Virus record (IMG/VR): IMGVR_UViG_3300030380_005342
Location: 1-64,000 of that record
DNA length: 64,000 nucleotides
Strand: one strand, 5' to 3'
Source of the DNA: a virus
Each line of letters begins with the position of its first letter. The stretch's first letter is position 1. The notes beneath the pieces were generated by a model. The model was not told the origin of the DNA and made no database searches. It saw only the letters and a list, made by a program, of their open reading frames with translations. Below are positions 43,507-52,260 of this stretch, in pieces. The translations under genes were made by a program, and so were the position numbers.

Positions 43507-43944
43507 ATGATGGATCTAAAAGAACTTAGAGAACAGGTAGAGCGGGATGCTCGTATTAATGACACAGAACTCGATACCGAGAGCCTGCGACTACCTCAAC
43601 TTCACAACAAATATCTCAATTTATATCACGATGCAAAGTTGTGGTATGAGAAAGCCGCAAATGAATACAATCGACTCTACAAGTTGAAGTGGGAATACTA
43701 CACTGGAAAGATCGATGCGGAAACCTTAAAACAAAAAGGATGGGAACCTTTTGACCACAAAATTCTACGCAACGATGTGAGTGTCTACATGAATGGGGAT
43801 GATGATCTCTGCAATCGAAAAGAAAGAATGGCATACATCCAGTCTATTGTAAACTATCTTGATGAGGTCGTGAAAGAGATCACCTTCCGACATACCAAGA
43901 TCAAGAATGCAATCGAGTGGCGTAGATTCTTATCTGGAGGATAA
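43507..43944 (+). CDS. uvsY: UvsY recombination mediator
   Basis: The 145 residues (T4: 137) match UvsY in order: LKELREQVERDARINDTELDTESLRLPQLHNKYLNLY, a Lys/Arg-rich helix (NRLYKLKWEYYTGKIDAETLK), and a C-terminal helix IQSIVNYLDEVVKEITFRHTKIKNAIEWRRF. UvsY loads UvsX on gp32-covered ssDNA. It is the first gene after the sigma70-type promoter. Two ATG codons stand in tandem at the start (43507 and 43510). AGGGTAATAAG before them is a weak RBS. UvsX itself is not in this window. Confidence 0.9.
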   Translation: MMDLKELREQVERDARINDTELDTESLRLPQLHNKYLNLYHDAKLWYEKAANEYNRLYKLKWEYYTGKIDAETLKQKGWEPFDHKILRNDVSVYMNGDDDLCNRKERMAYIQSIVNYLDEVVKEITFRHTKIKNAIEWRRFLSGG

Positions 43945-43947
43945 ATA
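43941..43947 (+). promoter_or_regulatory. Candidate late-type motif ATAAATA before uvsW
   Basis: GGAGGATAAATACTAATG: ATAAATA overlaps the uvsY stop, 7 bases before the uvsW ATG. In T4 uvsW is transcribed late, so a late element here would be meaningful. The GGAGG just upstream is the likely uvsW RBS, though, and the motif may be incidental to it. Confidence 0.3.
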
Positions 43948-43954
43948 CTAATGT

Positions 43955-45469
43955 ATGCCAGATTATGTGATCGAGGAGTTAGACTCCTGTAATATCAAAG
44001 TGAAGTGTGAGAGACATCATGCAAAAGAGTTGTCTGATTTCTTCACGTTCAAGGTTCCCGGTCACAAGTTTATGCCCTCCTATCGTGCGAAGAAGTGGGA
44101 CGGGCAAATCAAACTATACAACATGTATTCACAAAAAATCTATGCAGGGCTTGAATCCTATATCATCAAGTTCTGCAAAGATCGTGGCTACACGATTGAG
44201 ACACCAAATCGCACAAAAAAGAAATGGTCAGCAGACCACCTAGAATCGCTTCTGAGCGGTTTGGACATTCAGTTGGGTGGGAAGCCTGTAAAACCACACG
44301 ATCACCAGAAAGAAGCCATCCTACATGGCATGAACACAGAGCGTTGTCTGCTGCTGTCACCCACAGGATCGGGTAAATCTTTGATCATTTATACACTTAT
44401 GAGACATTTCATGAACCTTACTCCCGAGGACAAAAAGGTTCTGGTCATCGTACCCACCGTGGGTCTGGTTTCACAAATGTTTCACGACTTTATCGAGTAT
44501 GGCGGGGAAGGCTGGAACGCCCGAACGCATTGTCACATGCTCTACTCAGGAAAGGAGAAAGCAACTCGCAGTCGAGTTGTGATATCAACATGGCAATCAT
44601 TAGTAAACATGCCCGAAGAATTCTTTCAACAATTTGGGACTGTCTTTGGAGACGAAGCACACCTGTTCAAATCGAAATCATTGAAACAAATCCTCTCCCG
44701 CTTGACCATGTGTCCATATCGTATTGCAACGACCGGGACACTTGACGGACTACTAACACACAAGTTAGTCATCGAAGGTTTGTTTGGTCCGACCAAGAAA
44801 GTCGTGACCACCAAGAAGTTGATGGAACGCAAACTTCTTTCTGACTTGACTATCGATTGTCTGTTGCTATCATATGGAGGAACTGATCGACAGTTCATGC
44901 GTAGAACACAGTATGCAGATGAGATGGAATGGATTGTAACAGACAATCGCAGAAACAAATTTATTTGTGATCTAGCGAAAAATACAAAAGGCAACACTCT
45001 CATACTGTTTCAATTTGTCGAAAAGCACGGAAAGGTTTTGCACGAAATGCTCAAGGATTGTGATCGACCAGTTCATTTTATCTACGGTGGAACAGACGTA
45101 GAACAGCGAGAACAGGCTCGTAAACTGGTCGAACAGACAGATGATTCAATTATCATTGCATCCTACGGAACTTTTTCAACTGGTGTGAACATCAAACGCC
45201 TAAATAATATTGTGTTCGCGTCACCTTCGAAGAGCCGTGTACGGGTGCTACAGAGTATTGGAAGACAACTTAGAAAGTCTGTTCACAAAAGCACCGCACG
45301 CCTCTACGACATAGTTGATGATTTGTCATGGAAAAAATATGACAATCATACACTTCGCCATTTCCATGAGCGAAAGAAAATATATGATACAGAAGGTTTC
45401 GATTATAAGGTCGTAAAGATCCCACTAACAGGAGAGCGAAATGAGCAAAATCCCTTTCAAGGTTCTTAA
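43955..45469 (+). CDS. uvsW: UvsW RNA/DNA helicase
   Basis: The 504 residues match T4 UvsW (503) in length and layout. The N-terminal dsRBD-like domain contains FKVPGHKFMPSYRAKKWDGQIKLYN (32-56). The helicase core has HDHQKEAI (115-122), Walker A LSPTGSGKS (134-142), the DEAH box (233-236), TTGTLDG, and motif VI SIGRQLRKS. UvsW unwinds R-loops and branched DNA, turning off origin replication and driving recombination-dependent replication. It overlaps the following gene by 29 bases. The base composition is a little GC-richer than the structural genes. Confidence 0.95.
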   Translation: MPDYVIEELDSCNIKVKCERHHAKELSDFFTFKVPGHKFMPSYRAKKWDGQIKLYNMYSQKIYAGLESYIIKFCKDRGYTIETPNRTKKKWSADHLESLLSGLDIQLGGKPVKPHDHQKEAILHGMNTERCLLLSPTGSGKSLIIYTLMRHFMNLTPEDKKVLVIVPTVGLVSQMFHDFIEYGGEGWNARTHCHMLYSGKEKATRSRVVISTWQSLVNMPEEFFQQFGTVFGDEAHLFKSKSLKQILSRLTMCPYRIATTGTLDGLLTHKLVIEGLFGPTKKVVTTKKLMERKLLSDLTIDCLLLSYGGTDRQFMRRTQYADEMEWIVTDNRRNKFICDLAKNTKGNTLILFQFVEKHGKVLHEMLKDCDRPVHFIYGGTDVEQREQARKLVEQTDDSIIIASYGTFSTGVNIKRLNNIVFASPSKSRVRVLQSIGRQLRKSVHKSTARLYDIVDDLSWKKYDNHTLRHFHERKKIYDTEGFDYKVVKIPLTGERNEQNPFQGS

Positions 45470-46013
45470 ACTAAAAAGCGGTGATGATGTTATTGCAAAA
45501 TTAGTCAAAAATACGAAAGACAAGATTCAACTAGAACGTCCGATGGTTATGAAAATCATGCACTATGTTGAGCCGATGAGCGGGGCAAAAAAAGAAACAG
45601 TAATCCTGTACGACTGGTTGAAAACAACCATTGAAAATAAAATCATGATTGAAAAGGATTTTGTGGTTGGAATTTTCCATCCAGATCCAGATATTCTCAA
45701 AGCATATGAGATTCAAAAAAATATGGATGATCAAGCACAAAAAGGTTTCATTGTTGATAAACTTCCTAAAACAAAAACCAACCCATCACCCGAGAGCGGC
45801 ATGGAAAATATTCTTAGGATGGTAAAGGATAAAATTGATCAGGAGAGAAAAAATATCGAGGAATATTTTGAGGATGGTAACTCCTTTCTTGAAGATATTG
45901 TTGATGATTCGGATGAGGAAGTCACTCTCGTAAATGATGATATTGAAAGAAGAGAAGATTATGGTAACTCATATACAGACTGGTCACCAAATCCAGAAGA
46001 CTACTTGACATAA
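45441..46013 (+). CDS. LSm/Sm-like domain protein between uvsW and gp55
   Basis: The 190 residues begin with an Sm-like fold: FKVLKLKSGDDVIAKLVKNTKDKIQLERPMVMKIM (5-39) and a second strand set ending KDFVVGIFHP (about 72-81), the pattern of Sm1 followed by Sm2. The rest is helical and acidic (EYFEDGNSFLEDIVDDSDEEV). Proteins of this kind occupy the same slot between uvsW and gp55 in marine T4-like genomes, without known role. An RNA-binding or ring-forming function is inferred from the fold alone. It begins within the uvsW end with RBS GGAGAG. Confidence 0.6.
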   Translation: MSKIPFKVLKLKSGDDVIAKLVKNTKDKIQLERPMVMKIMHYVEPMSGAKKETVILYDWLKTTIENKIMIEKDFVVGIFHPDPDILKAYEIQKNMDDQAQKGFIVDKLPKTKTNPSPESGMENILRMVKDKIDQERKNIEEYFEDGNSFLEDIVDDSDEEVTLVNDDIERREDYGNSYTDWSPNPEDYLT

Positions 46014-46038
46014 TCATAAAATGCAGTAAGGTGTGTGA

Positions 46039-46563
46039 ATGACTAATCACTATGTGGACAACAAAAAGTTTTTTCAGGAAATGACTGACTGGAAAAAAAG
46101 AGTGCGAGATGCAGAGGAGTCTGATGATCCCATTCCACAAGTGACCGAGTATATCGGTGAATGCTTTTTATTAATCGCAGAGAGATTAGCAACACGACCA
46201 AATTTTGTAAATTACCCGTACAAAGAAGAGATGATTGGTGACGCAATCGAAAACTGTTTGGTTGCAGCAAACAACTTTGATCCTGATAAGTCAAGCAATC
46301 CATTCGCATATTTTACGCAGATCACATACTTTGCTTTTTTGCGTAGAATTCAAAGAGAAAAAAAGCAAGACACAATCAAATACAAAATGATGGAGGCTGC
46401 TGATGCGAAAGGTGAACTTGCTTCGATCTTAGATCCAGATGGGAACTCTACAGATCCTTATGCAGACTATCTGAAATTGAATCCTAGTGATGTCGTAAAA
46501 ACAGAAACTACAAAGAAGAAAAAAACAAGAAAGAAAAAAAATAATACTGAGGAATTGTTTTGA
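46039..46563 (+). CDS. gp55: gp55 late-transcription sigma factor
   Basis: The 174 residues (T4: 185) fit gp55: MTDWKKRV, IPQVTEYIGECFLLIAERLATRPNFVNYPYKEEMIGDAIENCL (32-74), and a region-2-like NPFAYFTQITYFAFLRRIQREKKQ (87-110). gp55 directs host RNA polymerase to late promoters and is activated by the sliding clamp gp45 through a short hydrophobic/acidic C-terminus. Here a Lys-rich linker leads to EELF as the last residues, a plausible clamp-binding end. Its stop overlaps the TTG start of gp47 by two bases (TTGA). Confidence 0.93.
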   Translation: MTNHYVDNKKFFQEMTDWKKRVRDAEESDDPIPQVTEYIGECFLLIAERLATRPNFVNYPYKEEMIGDAIENCLVAANNFDPDKSSNPFAYFTQITYFAFLRRIQREKKQDTIKYKMMEAADAKGELASILDPDGNSTDPYADYLKLNPSDVVKTETTKKKKTRKKKNNTEELF

Positions 46564-47609
46564 AAATTGCAATCATCTGTGATACACATTTTGGTGCAAG
46601 AAATGACGGACAAATTTTCCTAGATTACTACTTCAAGTTTTTTGATGACGTATTTTTTCCTGCCTGCAAAGAACGTGGTGTAAAACATATTTTGCACTTA
46701 GGCGATCTCATGGATCGCAGAAAGTTCGTCAACTTCAATACGCTTGCACAGGTTCGTGAGCGTTTCATGGATCGACTTCAAGGTATGGAAGTCCACTGTA
46801 TTGTTGGCAACCACGACACCTACTTTAAAAACACCAACGAAGTCAACTCACCAAAAGAGTTGTTTGGTTCTCGGTATCCAGACTTTCATATCTATGACAC
46901 CCCAGTGGAACTGACCTTCGACAATACAAAGATTGCGATGATTCCGTGGATCAACAAAGGCAACGAACAAAAGTCGATTGACTTTATCAATCAAACAGAC
47001 GCAACCATTCTTGCAGGACATTTTGAACTTGAGGGTTATCAAGTCATGCGTGGAGTGAAGTATACGGATGGTATGAAGTCTGATATGCTACAACGGTTTG
47101 ATAGAGTTTGGTCGGGTCACTTTCACCAAAAGCACGAAGAGAACAATGTGTGTTACTTTGGCACTGCGTATCAAATGACATTTGCAGACCTTTTTGAAAA
47201 GAAAGGTTTTCACATTTACGATACGGAGACAGATGAAATTGAGTTTGTGCCAAATCCCGACAAACTTTTTCATGCTATCCCATACAACGATGATATTGAT
47301 ATTGCATTGATTGATTTCCGACAGTATCAAAAGCGATACGTCAAAGTCTTCGTACACGATAAGAAAGATGCAAAGAAGTTTGATCGACTTATTGAAAAAC
47401 TATATGAAAATCATGCCGAGAGTGTGACCATTCTTGAAAATGAAACACCGACCAGCGAAAAGGTAGAGGTTGACAAAGACGCACTTTCAACCGATACTAT
47501 GACATTGATTAGTTCATATGTTGATGATGTATTCTCTGATGATCCAGAGGAATGTAAAAGACTAAAAGATGTGTTCAAGGAGTTGTTCCTTGAGTCATTT
47601 GATGTGTAG
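46560..47609 (+). CDS. gp47: gp47 recombination nuclease subunit (Mre11/SbcD type)
   Basis: The 349 residues (T4: 339) show the five metallophosphoesterase motifs: CDTHFGARND (D8, H10), HLGDLMDRR (about 46-54), IVGNHDTYF (81-89), AGHFELEGY, and SGHFHQKHEENN. With gp46 it resects DNA ends for recombination-dependent replication. The start is TTG at 46560, overlapping the gp55 stop; it puts the first motif immediately at the N-terminus as in the family, and no in-frame ATG upstream is possible. In T4, genes 47 and 46 are separated only by small ORFs, while here a carbamoyltransferase gene stands between them. Confidence 0.94.
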   Translation: MKIAIICDTHFGARNDGQIFLDYYFKFFDDVFFPACKERGVKHILHLGDLMDRRKFVNFNTLAQVRERFMDRLQGMEVHCIVGNHDTYFKNTNEVNSPKELFGSRYPDFHIYDTPVELTFDNTKIAMIPWINKGNEQKSIDFINQTDATILAGHFELEGYQVMRGVKYTDGMKSDMLQRFDRVWSGHFHQKHEENNVCYFGTAYQMTFADLFEKKGFHIYDTETDEIEFVPNPDKLFHAIPYNDDIDIALIDFRQYQKRYVKVFVHDKKDAKKFDRLIEKLYENHAESVTILENETPTSEKVEVDKDALSTDTMTLISSYVDDVFSDDPEECKRLKDVFKELFLESFDV

Positions 47610-47617
47610 GAGTTATT

Positions 47618-49291
47618 ATGAAAAACGTATTAGGAATTCATGGAAGCCATGACGCTTCCTTTACCTTCATTGACAAGAATGATAAACTTCGTGTCATTGA
47701 AGTGGAGCGGTTGGTCAAAAAAAGATACGCTGCATTTTCAGTTGAACACGATATTACAAAACGAAGTTTTTCTATTGATGATGATGAAAGAGGTTATGTT
47801 TTAGAATACGTTTCCTCACTTATGAGTGACCCAAATGAAATTGACACAATCGTATATGGTGATCTAAATGCATTAGATCAAGAACGCATCAGTGAGTTTT
47901 TTCCGAATGCGAAGTTTGAGCATTTTCCACACCACGAAGCACATGCGTATTGCGCACACTACCAATCTGGTTTCGATAAATCTATTATCCTTTCTGTTGA
48001 TGGTGGCGGAACAAGACAATGGCTGAAACCAGAATTGCAATCAGAAAATTGTATGAGACAGGTTACATTCACACAAAAATTTCTTGGTGATGAAAAACAC
48101 ATTACAGAATTAGGAAATTACAACATTGATTTTGGAACCATTTACAGTAAGATTGGATGGGTTTGCTCTGATCTCAAAAAAAGAGAAGATGATGATCTCA
48201 CATGGGCAGGAAAAATCATGGGTCTATGTGGGTATGGTAATGTAAGAGAAGAGTGGATTTCTGCCATGAACGATACTTACCTGAATTCATCAAAGATAAC
48301 ACTTGACCCAAAAAATCCTGAGACTATTCGCTTACACCATCTATCGGCACTAAATGAGGTCGTTAGACCAGATGAAAAGTTTAATCTAGACTGTTTATCA
48401 GGACAAGACGCATGGGATTTGGCAGCGACCAGTCAGTTTGTTTTTTCTAGCATGTTGTTCAGTTGGATATATTCAGAAGTAAAAAGATATCCAGATAGAG
48501 ATGTAGTGATGACAGGTGGCTGTGCATTGAATGTTCTTTTCAACCAAGCCCTTTCAGAGTTTTTACATGCTCGTGGCAAAAAACTGTATGTGCCACCCAA
48601 TCCAAATGATTGTGGTTTGTCTTTAGGATATTTCTTATCAAAAACAGATGGGAAGTATCGAGGTGATGATTTTGTGTACGATGGCGTTGAACTCTTAGAC
48701 AAAGATAAACTTGATGAGTATGTAAAAGAAAGAAACGCAAAGAAGGTTGAGATTTCAGAGGTTGTTGATCTTTTAAAAGAGGGCATGATCATCGGTGTCA
48801 TAAACGGTGACTCAGAAATCGGTCCTAGAGCGTTGGGCAATCGTAGTATCATTTGCGATCCATCTTATAAAAACATGAAAGATACACTAAACGCGAAAGT
48901 TAAATTTAGAGAGTGGTATCGACCATTTGCTCCAGTTTGTTTGTTGGAAGATTCATTTAAGTTTTTTCATGATGTATATGAATCAAAGTACATGAGTCTT
49001 GCACCAATGGTCAGAGAGGAATTTAGGGATTCTTTGAGTGCCATCACTCATGTTGATGGAACTTCTAGATTACAAACTGTTTGCGAGGAAACAGGTCATG
49101 AATTTTTCAGAGAGGTTCTTCTTGAGTTGAGACAGAGAGGGGAGATTCCTGTAATCTTAAATACGTCCTTTAACATTAGGGGCAAGCCAATTCTCACGAC
49201 AATTGAGGACGCTCTTTATGTTTTAGACAATACCGAACTTGATTATGTTTTAGTCGAAGGATATCTTTTTAAGAATGATAAAATTTCATAA
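47618..49291 (+). CDS. Carbamoyltransferase (NodU/CmcH/TobZ family)
   Basis: The 557 residues have the family layout. The N-terminal Kae1-like domain carries LGIHGSHDAS (5-14), HHEAHAYCAHYQSGF (105-119) with the metal-binding His residues, and LSVDGGG (125-131). The YrdC-like C-terminal domain contains GDSEIGPRALGNRSI and NTSFNIRGKPIL. These enzymes make carbamoyl-AMP from carbamoyl phosphate and ATP and transfer the carbamoyl group to a hydroxyl of a sugar or small molecule. The gene is inserted between gp47 and gp46, 8 bases after one and overlapping the other by 17. Known relatives occur in marine T4-like phages; the acceptor is unknown. The sugar genes downstream make a glycan acceptor plausible. 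Confidence 0.9.
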   Translation: MKNVLGIHGSHDASFTFIDKNDKLRVIEVERLVKKRYAAFSVEHDITKRSFSIDDDERGYVLEYVSSLMSDPNEIDTIVYGDLNALDQERISEFFPNAKFEHFPHHEAHAYCAHYQSGFDKSIILSVDGGGTRQWLKPELQSENCMRQVTFTQKFLGDEKHITELGNYNIDFGTIYSKIGWVCSDLKKREDDDLTWAGKIMGLCGYGNVREEWISAMNDTYLNSSKITLDPKNPETIRLHHLSALNEVVRPDEKFNLDCLSGQDAWDLAATSQFVFSSMLFSWIYSEVKRYPDRDVVMTGGCALNVLFNQALSEFLHARGKKLYVPPNPNDCGLSLGYFLSKTDGKYRGDDFVYDGVELLDKDKLDEYVKERNAKKVEISEVVDLLKEGMIIGVINGDSEIGPRALGNRSIICDPSYKNMKDTLNAKVKFREWYRPFAPVCLLEDSFKFFHDVYESKYMSLAPMVREEFRDSLSAITHVDGTSRLQTVCEETGHEFFREVLLELRQRGEIPVILNTSFNIRGKPILTTIEDALYVLDNTELDYVLVEGYLFKNDKIS

Positions 49292-50993
49292 AGTACGTTT
49301 CAAAAACTTTGGGTCTTTCGGCAACAACTTCACCGAGGTTGAACTTGATCGTCACCAAACAAGTCTGATCACTGGTCTGAATGGACACGGCAAGTCTTTT
49401 GCCTTGCTTGATTCAATCACCTTCGCACTGTTCGGTAAACCGTTTCGTAAGATTAACATTCCACAGTTGGTAAACTCACTCAACGAAAAAGAGTGTCTTG
49501 TTGAGGTTGAGTTTTCAGCAGGAGAAGATTCTTATCTGATTCGAAGAGGACTCAAGCCAAAGGTGTTTGAGGTTTTCAAGAACAATGACTTGGTTGACAT
49601 CGCGGCAAAGTCAAAAGACTACCAACGTATGTTGGAGGAGCAAGTCCTTCGCATGAACTACAAGTCTTTCACACAGGTTGTGATTCTCGGCTCGTCTTCG
49701 TTCGTGCCTTTCATGCAGTTGTCGGCAGCGGATCGAAGAACAGTTATTGAAGATATTCTTGACATTCAAGTATTCTCAAACATGAACAGTGTTCTTCGTG
49801 ATAAAACTGCAATGGTAAAAAATGAAATCACCGATATCAACAAAGCACTTCAAATTAACAAAGAACGTGCGACTGGCGTGGTTACGTTGATTGAGTCCTT
49901 GAAGAAAAAAAATAATCAACAAATAGAAACACTTGAAGACGAGATCAACATCAACAAAGCCGAGCAACAGCAGCATGATGATGAACTTGATGTGCTGGAC
50001 AAACAGATTCAAACCCATCTGGAAAGTATCACGGATGAAAGAGATGTGGAATCAAGGATCAAAAAGTATGACAAGGCAAGGGGAAAGATGGAAAGAGAGA
50101 TGAACAATCTCAAAAAGAATCTTTCTTTTTACACTGACAATGAAACCTGTCCAGTGTGTCACTCTGAAATATCAAAAGACAAAAAAGAAAAAGAAATACA
50201 GAAAACATCTAATACGTTAGATGAGTTACAAAAGGCTACGAAAGAACTTGAGAGATATGAACAAAAACAGATTGATCGATCAAATGAAATCGCAGCGACA
50301 CAAGATAATATTCGTCAACTCTCTGATGACAGGATTCGTGTTAACACCTCTAGAAAAAATACCATAAAGTCTGGTCAAAAACTTGAGGCTAAACTTGAAG
50401 AGGCAAAGAAAGCAGACACCACAGATCTCGATGATGCAAAACAAAAACTAGAAATCGCAAAGGCGGATCGTGAGAAAAGCATGGATCGCAAAGACGATCT
50501 GCTCGTCAAGAAAAACACTTACGGCAATGCTGCCGACATGCTCAAGGATACTGGTATCAAGGCAAAGGTAATTAAGTATTATCTTCCTGTGATCAACAGC
50601 CTCATCAACAAGTATCTCAAAGACATGGAGTTTTTTGTTTCGTTCGAACTTGATGAAAACTTCAATGAAACAATCAAAAGTCGGCATCGTGATACCTTCT
50701 CATATATGTCCTTTTCTGAGGGCGAGAAGATGCGTATAGACCTTGCGATTCTTTTGGCATGGAGAGAGGTTTCCAGACTCAAGAACTCGGCAAACACCAA
50801 TCTACTCATTCTAGATGAGGTATTCGATGCGTCCTTAGATGCCATGGGATCAGATGATTTCTTGAAACTTTTGAACAAATTGTCTGAAAAAAATCATATC
50901 TTCGTGATTTCACACAAATCAGACCAACTGGTTGATAAATTTCAGAACCAAATCACCTTCCAGAAGGCAGGCAACTTCTCTAGACTAATCTAA
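49275..50993 (+). CDS. gp46: gp46 recombination ATPase subunit (Rad50/SbcC type)
   Basis: The 572 residues (T4: 560) show a Walker A GLNGHGKS (34-41), a Q-loop region, two coiled-coil arms (about 180-285 and 300-410), a zinc hook C292-P-V-C295, the ABC signature FSEGEKMR (480-487), Walker B LLILDEVFD (510-518) and an H-loop His547. It powers end resection with gp47. Its ATG lies inside the end of the carbamoyltransferase gene, so insertion of that gene created a new overlap while keeping gp46 intact. A CTAAATA motif follows its stop. Confidence 0.96.
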   Translation: MIKFHKVRFKNFGSFGNNFTEVELDRHQTSLITGLNGHGKSFALLDSITFALFGKPFRKINIPQLVNSLNEKECLVEVEFSAGEDSYLIRRGLKPKVFEVFKNNDLVDIAAKSKDYQRMLEEQVLRMNYKSFTQVVILGSSSFVPFMQLSAADRRTVIEDILDIQVFSNMNSVLRDKTAMVKNEITDINKALQINKERATGVVTLIESLKKKNNQQIETLEDEININKAEQQQHDDELDVLDKQIQTHLESITDERDVESRIKKYDKARGKMEREMNNLKKNLSFYTDNETCPVCHSEISKDKKEKEIQKTSNTLDELQKATKELERYEQKQIDRSNEIAATQDNIRQLSDDRIRVNTSRKNTIKSGQKLEAKLEEAKKADTTDLDDAKQKLEIAKADREKSMDRKDDLLVKKNTYGNAADMLKDTGIKAKVIKYYLPVINSLINKYLKDMEFFVSFELDENFNETIKSRHRDTFSYMSFSEGEKMRIDLAILLAWREVSRLKNSANTNLLILDEVFDASLDAMGSDDFLKLLNKLSEKNHIFVISHKSDQLVDKFQNQITFQKAGNFSRLI

Positions 50994-50997
50994 AACC

Positions 50998-51004
50998 CTA
51001 AATA
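50998..51004 (+). promoter_or_regulatory. Candidate late promoter CTAAATA after gp46
   Basis: AACCCTAAATATCG lies 6 bases after the gp46 stop and 19 bases before the start of the modular protein at 51023. The RBS AGGAG (51011-51015) stands between. Late expression would fit a virion-associated protein and separate it from the early recombination genes upstream. Confidence 0.5.
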
Positions 51005-51022
51005 TCGTAGCAGGAGATTGCT

Positions 51023-52252
51023 ATGGCAGAATATCAGGGTAAACAAGTCAAACTGGATGATCCTTTTCGTCTTCCAAAAGGATCTAAAAAGAAGTTTGGC
51101 GTATATGTAAAAAATGACAAGGGCAATGTGATCATGGTCAAGTACGGTGATCCTAATTTGTCCATTAAAAGGGATGACCCTGAACGCCTGAAAAACTTTC
51201 GTGCAAGACACAACTGTGACCAAAAGAAGGATAAAACCACTCCGGGTTACTGGTCTTGCAAATTCTGGGAAAAGGGAAAGCCAGTGTCGAAACTATTGAA
51301 GCAAGGTAAAGTCTCTGAAACGTACATCGAATCAGAAGCGATGTATATGAACTTGACTTCACAACAAAAAGGAAGAAAACAAGCCAAAGTTTCTAGCGAG
51401 GGTGTTTTTGGTTACAAGACTGCCGTAGAAGAGGCTAAAAGAATCAAGAAACTATATCCAAAATCTAATGTCTCAATTATGCAGCACGCCAGAAAAGGTA
51501 ATTTTAAGTTTGCTACAGACAGTATCGGTATCCGCAGACTTGAAAAACAAGGATACGAAGTTGTTGAGGTTATTCGTGAGGGGATTGTTTCAGAGGCGGA
51601 ATGGTCACAAAAGTATAAAGATTCTATTGACTGTGACAACCCAAAGGGATTTTCACAAAAGGCTCACTGCGAAGGCAAGAAAAAGAAAGCCGAAGAAGAG
51701 CAAGAGTGCAACTGTGGGTGTGATGATTGCATGAACGAAGATGTGAACGAAGTATACAAAGACTCTGGGCTTGGCGACTGGTTCGGCAAAGGCGGAGGCG
51801 GAGGAAAAGAAAGTGGTGGATGGGATAGGTTCAACTCAGCCGGTGAGCGTATCGGTAAGTGTGGTGACGCAAAAAAAGGTGCAGCCTATTCAGCCTGTCT
51901 CTCAGCAGAGAAAGCCAAACAACTTGGCAAGAAAGGCATCGCAGACTTCGTTCAGAGAAAGCGTGCCGCACAAAAGAAAGCCGGAGACAAAGCCAAAGGT
52001 GGCGAATCTAAAAAAGGACAAAAACCAGTAATGGTAAAAACAGGAGCAAAAGGTTTGGACAAGAAAAACGAATCGTTAATGTCATTTGGAAAGTTTTTAC
52101 GAGAGGGCGAAAATAAACCAAACAATCCTGCTCTCTGGAAGAAAGCCATCGCAAAAGCAAAAGCAAAGTTTGATGTTTATCCATCAGCCTATGCCAACGC
52201 TTGGGCATCAAAGTGGTACAAGGGTAAAGGCGGAACTTGGAGTAAGAAGTAA
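51023..52252 (+). CDS. Modular Cys- and Lys-rich protein with several small phage domains
   Basis: The 409 residues are several small modules in a row. Residues 22-85 (KKFGVYVKNDKGNVIMVKYGD, FRARHNCD, GYWSCKFW) form a module I have seen in many T4-like phage proteins. Residues 125-190 form an ACT-like alpha/beta stretch. Then come CDNPKGFSQKAHCEGKKK (204-221), a Cys cluster C229-x-C-x-C-x-x-C236, and a DUF5872-like GWDRFNSAGERIGKCGDAK...YSACLS (266-293). The end reads YPSAYANAWASKWYKGKGG (386-404). It is strongly basic. The string MSFGKFLRE (353-361) resembles a capsid-targeting peptide. Function unknown; a packaged DNA-binding protein is one possibility. Confidence 0.6.
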   Translation: MAEYQGKQVKLDDPFRLPKGSKKKFGVYVKNDKGNVIMVKYGDPNLSIKRDDPERLKNFRARHNCDQKKDKTTPGYWSCKFWEKGKPVSKLLKQGKVSETYIESEAMYMNLTSQQKGRKQAKVSSEGVFGYKTAVEEAKRIKKLYPKSNVSIMQHARKGNFKFATDSIGIRRLEKQGYEVVEVIREGIVSEAEWSQKYKDSIDCDNPKGFSQKAHCEGKKKKAEEEQECNCGCDDCMNEDVNEVYKDSGLGDWFGKGGGGGKESGGWDRFNSAGERIGKCGDAKKGAAYSACLSAEKAKQLGKKGIADFVQRKRAAQKKAGDKAKGGESKKGQKPVMVKTGAKGLDKKNESLMSFGKFLREGENKPNNPALWKKAIAKAKAKFDVYPSAYANAWASKWYKGKGGTWSKK

Positions 52253-52260
52253 GGTTACCC

